Source: an uncultured Solobacterium sp.
GTDB taxonomy: Bacteria; Bacillota_I; Bacilli_A; Erysipelotrichales; Erysipelotrichaceae
Assembly (NCBI GenBank): GCA_900552125.1
Contig: URYK01000046.1
Span: 1 to 20,929, forward strand
Length of the DNA: 20,929 nucleotides
Reading direction: 5' to 3'
The position numbers and the translations under genes were made by a program. Below, one piece after another: positions 14,743 to 20,929 of this stretch. Position 1 is the stretch's first letter, and each line of letters begins with the position of its first letter. The notes beneath the pieces were generated by a model, which saw only the letters and a program-made list of their open reading frames with translations, made no database searches and was not told the DNA's origin.

Positions 14743-15273
14743 ATGAAATATATTAGCCATTATCAATCTCCACTAGGCAACATTCTATTAGCCGCTGATG
14801 AACAAGGCTTAACAGGTTTATGGTTTGAAGGGCAGAAATATTATGCACAAGGCTTAGATCCTGACTACGAAGAACGAGAAAGTCTGCTAATTACGAAAGT
14901 TAAACATTGGCTAGATATCTACTTTTCTGGACAAGAACCTACTATTACTATACCTCTTCATTTTATAGGAACAGATTTTCAAAAAGAAGTATGGGAAATC
15001 CTTTGTTCAATTCCATACGGTAGTTATATTACATATAAACAAATCGCTAATCAACTTGCCGCAAAAAGAGGATTAAAGTATATGTCAGCACAAAGTGTTG
15101 GTGGAGCTGTAGGCCACAACAAAATTTCTATCATTGTACCTTGTCATCGTGTTGTAGGTACAAATGGTAGCTTAACAGGTTATGCTGGAGGTCTTGACAA
15201 AAAATATGCACTATTATCATTAGAAAAAGCAAACTTAACCCCTTTATTCATTCCAAAAAAAGTTATTATATAA
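14743..15273 (+). CDS. ogt: Methylated-DNA--[protein]-cysteine S-methyltransferase
   Basis: Suicide DNA-repair protein that transfers alkyl groups from O6-alkylguanine (and O4-alkylthymine) to its own cysteine. It has 176 residues, typical for Ogt/AdaB-type proteins. Seen: an N-terminal ribonuclease-like domain, a C-terminal winged-helix domain beginning TDFQKEVWEIL, the ITYKQIA stretch, the Asn-hinge region (VGGAVGHNKISIIV) and the active-site PCHRVV with Cys134. A GGAGG site precedes the ATG. The gene is monocistronic, between its own promoter and a shared bidirectional terminator. The ogt symbol is given for the family; the paralogue type is not certain. Confidence 0.95.
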   Translation: MKYISHYQSPLGNILLAADEQGLTGLWFEGQKYYAQGLDPDYEERESLLITKVKHWLDIYFSGQEPTITIPLHFIGTDFQKEVWEILCSIPYGSYITYKQIANQLAAKRGLKYMSAQSVGGAVGHNKISIIVPCHRVVGTNGSLTGYAGGLDKKYALLSLEKANLTPLFIPKKVII

Positions 15274-15274
15274 A

Positions 15275-15310
15275 ACAAAATAGGCGTAGTTATGAGAGCT
15301 ACGCCTTATT
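15275..15310. terminator. Bidirectional terminator between ogt and the GGDEF/HD-GYP gene
   Basis: GGCGTAG (15283-15289) pairs with CTACGCC (15299-15305). The minus strand continues TATTTTGTTTTAT and the plus strand TTATTG, so termination should be stronger for the minus-strand operon. The HD-GYP gene's stop abuts the stem. Confidence 0.7.
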
Positions 15311-17822
15311 GTTCTATTTGTATTTTTATTTTCCCACTTTTTAATAGATTTACAAATACTTCTGTTAATTTTGGATCAAACTGTTTACCAGCATTTCTAG
15401 TTAATTCATCAATCGCATAAGAAAGAGTGAATGCTTCTTTATAAGATCGTTTTGAAGTCATTGCATCAAAAGAATCTGCTATACATAATATTCTTCCTCC
15501 AATTGGAATTTCTTCCTTAGCAATACCTCTAGGATATCCTCTTCCATCCCAACGCTCATGATGCGATATCACCGCAGGAATAACATAATCTAAAGAAGGA
15601 AGATAGCGAATAATCCCAATAGAATTCTCTACGTGTCCTTTCATTATTTCATACTCTTCATCTGTCAGCTTACCTTGTTTATTTAAAATGTCTTCTCGTA
15701 TACCAATTTTACCAATATCATGCAACAAAGCTGCTTCGCGTATAATCTCAACCACATCCTCATTTAAACCAATCGCATAAGCCAATTCACATGCATAATA
15801 AGCAACGTTTTTAGAATGGGTAAATGTATAATGATCTTTAGTATCAATTGTTGCAGTCAAAGCATAAATTGTCTCTGCATATTCCGAATAAATACGTTCT
15901 CTATTCTCCGTATTAGGATTACTATACGAAGAACTGCTCTTTTCCTCATTATATACAATAACCTGATTTTTCCCCTTACGCTTAGCTTGATACAACGCTT
16001 GATTTGCATACTCTTCCAATTGCTTTGGATTACTCGCAAGAAAAGGAATAGAAGCTATTCCAAAACTTCCTGTCATTACACGCAATGCATATTGATCCTC
16101 TTTTTTATACATATTCATAAATTGAATACGAATCTTTTCTGCTAATTCTTTTGCGTTCTGTATACTGTAATCAGGTAATAAAATCGCAAATTCTTTGCCA
16201 GAAATCCTTGATACAATCGCTGTATCTGGCGAAGTCTTCTTCATTATTCTTGCTGCCTGTATAATCACTTTATCTCCTTCCTTGGTTCCATAAAGCTGAT
16301 TATACAATCGCAGATCATCTAAACTAACTAAAATTAATGTTAATGCACTTTCTTTCCCTTTGTCCTTATATGCTTGATAAAAATGTTTATAAAAGTATTT
16401 TCGATTCAACAATCCTGTCATCTCATCACTAATAGCTTCCTGATAAATAATTTCATATAAACGTGAATTTTTTAAAGCAATCGTACTAATTGATGCTACT
16501 GATGAAAGAAAATTCATATCATCATATGAGTATTTAGATTTTTTAATCTTTTTACTCAAAAATACCATACCAATCAATTCATCTTCCATTAAAGGCAAAA
16601 TACATTCGATTTGTAATCGTTCAAACAAATCTTTTTCTTTTTCCCACATCGAACGATAATTAAGACCGCGTTTAAAATCATCATATAACAGACAATCTTT
16701 TCTCTCTTTTAATTCCTCTACAACAGGATTATCAAATTTAAATGAGAAATTCTGTAGCTCCAAAGGCGCATTCCCATATAAAATGCGATATCCATTACCG
16801 TTACTATCTTGCAGACAGACATATACACGATGTACGCCTAATGTATCTGTAATAACATCACATATATCTTTAGCTATTTCTGATACACTTAATGTATTTC
16901 TAACACGATTAGAAAAATTCTTCAGGTAATCAGCCTGCTGTTTCTCTTCTTTGATAAATACATGGTCAATAAACCTTTTCAATAATGTATTAAGACATAC
17001 TGAAACAATCATAAAAATAATAAATACAATTATAATTGAATATGAATCAAGTCTAATGAAATTTTCAGAAATAAAATTACGCAATGGAAGCAGATAATTA
17101 CTAAATAAAAAGACAGTAATAATAGCCGAGATTGCATAACAATTTCTTTTTGATACTAACAGCTTTAAATTAAACAAATGCTTTTTATATAAAACATAAA
17201 ACAACAACAATGCATTGATGATTCCACTTAATATATCTAATGGTATTCCCTTAAACATATCTAGCATAATTAACCCATGTCCAATAATTAAGATTAGTAT
17301 CCCCGCTAAAATAGGGGTAAATTGATACAACATTCGATCTCCATTTTTTACACAGCGGTATACTACATGCATAATCTGAAACATGCAAATGAGACATAAA
17401 ATAACAATGATATATACATGCCATGTAAAATCATATATAAATACTATATTTCCAGAAGTTCCTAATGCTTCAGGAGGGGCTAAAAATATATGTGTAGTAC
17501 AATTTATAATACTTAATAATAATGATGTAAATAACCAGAATACGCGTGCTTTATCGTCTTTCTTCTCAATAAATTCAGAAGTAAAATTATAAAAAACATA
17601 GGGCATAAAAATTAATCCTACTAAAGATACATCAAACCAAAATGACGTAGATGGTCCAAACTGCATACGCATGGCAAATGAACCGCCAGTCCACAAAATC
17701 ATATCAATCAAAAGCATAAGGAATGAATTGATCAATCGATTCTTTTGACTTGCCGCAAGCCCTAAAAATAAGTAGACATAACATACTAAGGCGAAAATAG
17801 AAAAAGAAGCATAATTCATCAT
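15306..17822 (-). CDS. 7TM-GAF-GGDEF(degenerate)-HD-GYP cyclic-dinucleotide signalling protein
   Basis: Membrane sensor with a c-di-GMP-type phosphodiesterase output, 838 residues. Layout: seven to eight hydrophobic helices (about 1-280), GAF-like domain (about 300-450), GGDEF-type domain (about 465-625) and HD-GYP domain (about 645-830). The cyclase signature reads SGKEF at 541-545 instead of GGDEF/GGEEF, so cyclase activity is doubtful and a regulatory role more likely. The HD-GYP site is intact: HDIGKIGI (His701-Asp702), HHERWDGRGYP (754-764) and RILCIADSFDAMTSKRSY. Known HD-GYP enzymes hydrolyse c-di-GMP or cGAMP; which one cannot be told here. AGGAGAGG before the ATG lies in the 3' end of the GH3 gene, whose stop is only two bases away. 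It is the last gene of a three-gene operon. Confidence 0.93.
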   Translation of the reverse strand: MMNYASFSIFALVCYVYLFLGLAASQKNRLINSFLMLLIDMILWTGGSFAMRMQFGPSTSFWFDVSLVGLIFMPYVFYNFTSEFIEKKDDKARVFWLFTSLLLSIINCTTHIFLAPPEALGTSGNIVFIYDFTWHVYIIVILCLICMFQIMHVVYRCVKNGDRMLYQFTPILAGILILIIGHGLIMLDMFKGIPLDILSGIINALLLFYVLYKKHLFNLKLLVSKRNCYAISAIITVFLFSNYLLPLRNFISENFIRLDSYSIIIVFIIFMIVSVCLNTLLKRFIDHVFIKEEKQQADYLKNFSNRVRNTLSVSEIAKDICDVITDTLGVHRVYVCLQDSNGNGYRILYGNAPLELQNFSFKFDNPVVEELKERKDCLLYDDFKRGLNYRSMWEKEKDLFERLQIECILPLMEDELIGMVFLSKKIKKSKYSYDDMNFLSSVASISTIALKNSRLYEIIYQEAISDEMTGLLNRKYFYKHFYQAYKDKGKESALTLILVSLDDLRLYNQLYGTKEGDKVIIQAARIMKKTSPDTAIVSRISGKEFAILLPDYSIQNAKELAEKIRIQFMNMYKKEDQYALRVMTGSFGIASIPFLASNPKQLEEYANQALYQAKRKGKNQVIVYNEEKSSSSYSNPNTENRERIYSEYAETIYALTATIDTKDHYTFTHSKNVAYYACELAYAIGLNEDVVEIIREAALLHDIGKIGIREDILNKQGKLTDEEYEIMKGHVENSIGIIRYLPSLDYVIPAVISHHERWDGRGYPRGIAKEEIPIGGRILCIADSFDAMTSKRSYKEAFTLSYAIDELTRNAGKQFDPKLTEVFVNLLKSGKIKIQIEQ

Positions 17823-17824
17823 AT

Positions 17825-19438
17825 TTATCCTCTCCTTTCTACCTCATAATTTAATTCCTGTAAAGCCAGCAGCTTTTGTATTTCGTGCATAGAGGGATTC
17901 ATACATTCTATACACTGTCCATAATTGTTTTCATATAACTCGAATGTTCCAACCTTTAATAACGTAATTTGTAGCGGTTCAATACCTAATATCTTCTTTA
18001 AATCTTTATAGTCTTGATCAACATAATGAAAATAAACAGATAAATGCTGGCGAATCACTTCTATCGTTATTGCGCGTTGGTACATAGAATCTGGAGTCAA
18101 TTCTACATATAAATGTAAGAATGGACGACTATTCTCTAATTCTTTTTTTGCACAAAAATTAGAAATCGGTAAACCAGACAATTGAATTACAGTTTCGATT
18201 GAAGTTTGTGTAATTCGGGTAAATCCCGCGATATCAATGATTTCAGGTACTCGATCTATATATTTAAATTTTGGTAAGCCGCCTTTTTCATTGTGATCAA
18301 CAAAAACACAGCGATACATATCTCCTACTCGATATCGCATAAATGCTCCACCCTTTAAAACACTAAGAACAATTTCATAGGTTTCATTTTCATATACTTC
18401 ATCTAATTCACAAGTACGAGGAATATAATTAGGATCTTGCTTCATTTTATTTCGTTCGCTTATTGGTAAAAATTCATAAAAACAAGCATCTGGAAAAAAA
18501 TATAACCCATTTCTTTCCCACGTTTCAGTTCCAATGAGTGTAGGCTCAGTTCCAGCAAAAATCTCCATTGGCCGTATTCCCCATAATTCTTCTAGATCAT
18601 CCTTATATAGTTCGTTATCCGTTCCAGCTACCATAAATCCTTTTAATTGAAACAAATCCTTAGGTATTAAAGGACGATTCTCTTTTCTACTATTTCTCTT
18701 TGCTTTTGCAAGAGTAAATAAGCGATATAAAGGGATAGAAGATAGCTTTGAGGATGAACTATTGCTGCTCATACTATCCAAAGATTTACTTATATAATAA
18801 GTAACTGAACCTAAACCAAAAAAGTAATCTATATTTTGTGCTAAGCCTTGTTTAAAACCTACCTTATTGCGCTCTGAAAAAGACATTTCCTGAGCCTCTT
18901 TTACAGGTGGTAAAAACTTAATATCTGTTTCTTGTTCAAATACTAAAGAAACTAACCCTGTCGCATAAGGTAATGGAGCTAAACCATATAAAATGGTATC
19001 TTTATCAGAAACATGAAAATCATTTCTTCCATTACTAGTAGCCAGTAACAAGCATGCAATCACGTTTCGTTGAAAGCTTTTCAACATATTCTCTGTATAA
19101 GGTGCAACCTTTACGGGATGAATTCCACCTTCCCAAGTGGTCTGAATCCACAATACCGCCTCACTAGGTAATACAGAAGAGTCCTTACTTAACAACAAAT
19201 CTGCATAATCATCATAGGTTGTTAAAGGTATATGCTTATAAAAGTCTTTCATGGTAGAAAGAGGTTTACCCTTCAAAATGGCTTGCCCTATTTCACTAGA
19301 TTCCCATAACTTCATCTGTTCATTTAATAAACGATGCTGTATTTGCATAAATTTATCTAAAGACAAATCAAGAAAACCACAATACTCTTCCCAGATTTCC
19401 TTTTTAGACAGAGTTTTACGTTTATCTTCAAATCTCAT
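17825..19438 (-). CDS. GH3 auxin-responsive promoter family protein (acyl-adenylating)
   Basis: Predicted cytoplasmic enzyme of the GH3 fold, a branch of the ANL adenylate-forming enzymes that in plants conjugates amino acids to carboxylic acids. It has 537 residues from the chosen start. Seen: a motif-1-like phosphate loop TTWEGGIHPVK (about 100-110, diverged from the usual SSGTSxG), GTEP with nearby GTETW (about 296-305) at the motif-2 position, FYEFLP, and a clear motif 3 in YRVGDMYRC (YRVGD at 369-373). A Ser-rich stretch lies near 225-234. The ATG at 19438 is preferred over one 14 codons upstream, because GGAGGTG precedes it and the longer form would overlap the previous gene. It starts four bases after the methyltransferase stop and ends two bases before the HD-GYP gene. 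Substrate unknown. Confidence 0.85.
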   Translation of the reverse strand: MRFEDKRKTLSKKEIWEEYCGFLDLSLDKFMQIQHRLLNEQMKLWESSEIGQAILKGKPLSTMKDFYKHIPLTTYDDYADLLLSKDSSVLPSEAVLWIQTTWEGGIHPVKVAPYTENMLKSFQRNVIACLLLATSNGRNDFHVSDKDTILYGLAPLPYATGLVSLVFEQETDIKFLPPVKEAQEMSFSERNKVGFKQGLAQNIDYFFGLGSVTYYISKSLDSMSSNSSSSKLSSIPLYRLFTLAKAKRNSRKENRPLIPKDLFQLKGFMVAGTDNELYKDDLEELWGIRPMEIFAGTEPTLIGTETWERNGLYFFPDACFYEFLPISERNKMKQDPNYIPRTCELDEVYENETYEIVLSVLKGGAFMRYRVGDMYRCVFVDHNEKGGLPKFKYIDRVPEIIDIAGFTRITQTSIETVIQLSGLPISNFCAKKELENSRPFLHLYVELTPDSMYQRAITIEVIRQHLSVYFHYVDQDYKDLKKILGIEPLQITLLKVGTFELYENNYGQCIECMNPSMHEIQKLLALQELNYEVERRG

Positions 19439-19442
19439 ATAT

Positions 19443-19988
19443 TCACCTCCATGTCTGTATGCACTTTCTAATAGAAACAAAGTTAAATATTAGAAAAGGC
19501 ACTTCTTTTTTGTACTCCTCATAGTCTATAAATTGGCATGGAAATGTTACATGATCTTGATAATAGATATATAAGAAATTACCTATATTCACTAATAATG
19601 AAATTAAGAACATATGCCATGTATATACAGATAGAGCTAAGAATAAACTACATCCAGCTAACATCCAGAAACCAGGATGTCGACATAATGCATATACACC
19701 TGTTTTACACACCTTATTTGCATCTTCCTTTACATATGTTTTAGAAAAAGGTAATGCAAAAAATAATACATAAATTAATAGAGCCATGAAAATTAAAGCA
19801 ATTGTTAAACACCAATACGAAACATTCTTATTCCATGAATGAATATATGCATACGTAACGCCAATAACCAAACAAATACATCCCAGAAAAAAGGCTGGCT
19901 GTAGCCATTTCGCATGTAAAGATATCTGATTCTTGTCATAGATGAAAAATAACATAAAAGCCAATATAATTAAAATAAAATCCATCAT
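19443..19988 (-). CDS. Isoprenylcysteine carboxyl methyltransferase / phospholipid methyltransferase-like membrane protein
   Basis: Small integral membrane protein, about 182 residues, with five or so hydrophobic helices. The C-terminal half has the ICMT/PEMT signature: KTGVYALCRHPGFWMLAG, matching the family pattern G-x-Y-x-x-x-R-H-P that binds S-adenosylmethionine, and later FIDYEEYKKEVPFLI, matching the closing EEY..Y...VP. It would methylate a lipid or a carboxyl or thiol group at the membrane; the bacterial substrate is unknown. An ATG at 20036 is rejected because it overlaps the predicted -10 box and lacks a ribosome site. The start at 19988 (or the next codon, 19985) follows GGGAG. First gene of the operon with GH3 and HD-GYP genes. 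Confidence 0.8.
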   Translation of the reverse strand: MMDFILIILAFMLFFIYDKNQISLHAKWLQPAFFLGCICLVIGVTYAYIHSWNKNVSYWCLTIALIFMALLIYVLFFALPFSKTYVKEDANKVCKTGVYALCRHPGFWMLAGCSLFLALSVYTWHMFLISLLVNIGNFLYIYYQDHVTFPCQFIDYEEYKKEVPFLIFNFVSIRKCIQTWR

Positions 19989-20027
19989 TTTACTCCCTAA
20001 ATTTCTCAATAAAAATAACACTCTAAC

Positions 20028-20056
20028 ATAATACAATTAATAATTTAAATATTCAA
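20028..20056 (-). promoter_or_regulatory. Promoter of the methyltransferase-GH3-HD-GYP operon
   Basis: Minus strand: -35 TTGAAT (20051-20056), 17-base spacer, -10 TATTAT (20028-20033), about 40 bases before the chosen methyltransferase start. The only promoter-like pair found for the operon. Confidence 0.6.
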
Positions 20057-20154
20057 TAAATTTTAACATATTTGTGACAGTTTAACTATAGAATTCATTA
20101 TAAATAAACCTAGCTAAACATTTTCTCTATAGCAAATGCTATTTGCCACATAGC

Positions 20155-20182
20155 AAAAAGAGCTTGCATATTACAAACTCTT
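20155..20182 (-). terminator. Terminator of tdk
   Basis: Minus strand: AAGAGTTTG / CAAGCTCTT (one U-G pair, 7-base loop) followed by TTT. The tdk stop overlaps the first arm. Just beyond, GCAAAT-GCT-ATTTGC (about 20132-20146) forms another small hairpin. Confidence 0.8.
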
Positions 20183-20774
20183 ATTTCATAATTTTCTTTT
20201 TGCCAGGCACTTCATGACAATGACGACACCGTGCTTCATATTGTTCACTTGCTCCTACTAAAATAATAGGATCATCATATCTAGCAGGTTTTCCATCAAT
20301 TAATCTTTGACTTCTTGTTGCAGGTGCTCCGCATTTTGTACATACAGCTGTTAATTTAGTTACAAATTCCGCATGTGTAAATAACTCTGGCATAACGCTA
20401 AATGGTTCACCACGAAAATCCATATCTAAACCAGCAACCATAACTCTTTTACCATGATCCGCAAAATAATCACAGATTTCTACAATTTCACTATCAAAGA
20501 ATTGTACTTCGTCAATTGCTATTACGTCATAGCTATCATCTACATAATCAAAAATCTCGCTTGCTTTTTCCACAACAAAACTCTTTACTGAACTTCCACA
20601 ATGAGAAACAACACATTCATCACTATAACGATCATCAATTTTTGGTTTAAACACCGCAATCTTCTTTTTCGCATATTCTAATACTTTTATGCGTCGTATT
20701 AGCTCCTCTGTTTTTCCCGCAAACATACAACCTGAAATAACTTCAAGCCAACCCTCTTTATATTGCTGGTACAT
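20181..20774 (-). CDS. tdk: Thymidine kinase
   Basis: Salvage enzyme that phosphorylates thymidine to dTMP with ATP in the cytoplasm; type II (Tdk) family, 197 residues from the chosen start. Seen: Walker A loop [12 protein letters not shown] (Gly15-Thr22), the VFKP block, Walker B/catalytic AIDEVQFF, the FRGEPF lid region, and a zinc site of two cysteine pairs (CTKCG and CRHCH) near the C-terminus. The ATG at 20774 is chosen over one 17 codons upstream because GAGGAG lies seven bases before it and the upstream ATG has no site and would precede the promoter's -10. The gene is monocistronic with its own promoter and terminator. Confidence 0.96.
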   Translation of the reverse strand: MYQQYKEGWLEVISGCMFAGKTEELIRRIKVLEYAKKKIAVFKPKIDDRYSDECVVSHCGSSVKSFVVEKASEIFDYVDDSYDVIAIDEVQFFDSEIVEICDYFADHGKRVMVAGLDMDFRGEPFSVMPELFTHAEFVTKLTAVCTKCGAPATRSQRLIDGKPARYDDPIILVGASEQYEARCRHCHEVPGKKKIMK

Positions 20775-20803
20775 GCTGACACTCCTCACTAATTTTCCAA
20801 GTG

Positions 20804-20820
20804 CTATTATAACATAATAG
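20804..20820 (-). promoter_or_regulatory. tdk promoter -10 inside a perfect palindrome
   Basis: CTATTAT-AAC-ATAATAG on the plus strand is a perfect 7-base inverted repeat. On the minus strand it contains TG-T-TATAAT, a consensus extended -10 (TATAAT at 20806-20811). No good -35 is seen. Confidence 0.6.
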
Positions 20821-20856
20821 TTCACTATTTTACTACAACTTTTACCTTATATAAGC

Positions 20857-20883
20857 AAAAAAAAGACTCATCAAAGATGAGCC
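20857..20883 (-). terminator. Terminator of the rRNA operon
   Basis: Minus strand: CTCATC / GATGAG stem with loop TTT followed by TC and a run of eight Ts, immediately downstream of the 5S rRNA 3' end. Confidence 0.85.
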
Positions 20884-20889
20884 TGATCA

Positions 20890-20929
20890 CCTGGCAGCGT
20901 GCTATCTTCACTGGAGCTCGTCCAGATAT
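20890..20929 (-). rRNA. 5S ribosomal RNA, 3' portion (runs off the window)
   Basis: The minus strand reads about 40 bases ending in GATAGCACGCTGCCAGG, matching the 3' strand of bacterial 5S rRNA (usual form GAGTAGGACGCTGCCAGG), whose last bases pair with the 5' end. A strong terminator follows at once. The rest of the gene, and presumably an rRNA operon, lies beyond the right edge. Confidence 0.8.

Noticed and set aside
19439..19480. N-terminal extension of the GH3 gene
   Set aside because: It overlaps the methyltransferase 3' end, while GGAGGTG sits at correct spacing before the internal ATG at 19438.
1..20929. CRISPR array, insertion sequence, prophage or tRNA genes
   Set aside because: I saw no spaced direct repeats, transposase or integrase motifs, phage genes or tRNA-like cloverleafs in the window.

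Overview
The window looks like chromosome from a low-GC Bacillota, most likely a fermentative gut-type lineage such as Erysipelotrichia. The support is AT-rich DNA, AGGAGG-type ribosome sites, short hairpin/U-tract terminators, cre-like boxes, a PRD regulator, a Glc-family PTS and an iron-dependent alcohol dehydrogenase. The exact taxon cannot be fixed from the sequence. There are 18 protein genes, the 3' end of a 5S rRNA gene at the right edge, and no intergenic gap over 240 bases.

Left block (1-4112, all minus strand): translation and tRNA-modification housekeeping. mnmG has its own promoter and terminator. prfA and prmC are translationally coupled through a TAATG junction.

Middle block (4253-14636): a sugar-uptake and catabolism neighbourhood. 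It holds a PTS EIIBC permease with a small 4-TM protein behind it, a PepV-type dipeptidase, a PRD transcription regulator, a stand-alone EIIA(Glc)-type protein, a ribulose-phosphate-3-epimerase family enzyme, a short YitT membrane protein, a Cof-type HAD phosphatase overlapping a group III alcohol dehydrogenase, and a small transaldolase/fructose-6-phosphate aldolase family protein. EIIBC and EIIA together make a complete PTS. An exact AATAAGGCAA box recurs in two divergent intergenic regions and cre-like sites lie before EIIBC and EIIA, so these genes may form one regulon. The substrate cannot be read from the sequence.

Right block (14743-20774): an O6-alkylguanine-DNA alkyltransferase gene, then a tight three-gene minus-strand operon encoding an isoprenylcysteine/phospholipid-methyltransferase-like membrane protein, a GH3-family adenylating enzyme and a 7TM-GAF-GGDEF-HD-GYP protein. 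The last has a degenerate GGDEF (SGKEF) and an intact HD-GYP site. This operon is the best candidate for an undescribed system: small-molecule modification coupled to cyclic-dinucleotide signalling. Thymidine kinase (tdk) follows, then a terminator and the 5S rRNA 3' end. tdk and prfA-prmC, neighbours in Bacillus, are here separated by about 16 kb of accessory genes.

Several starts were moved from the longest ORF to an internal ATG on ribosome-site evidence (pepV, EIIA, GH3, methyltransferase, tdk).
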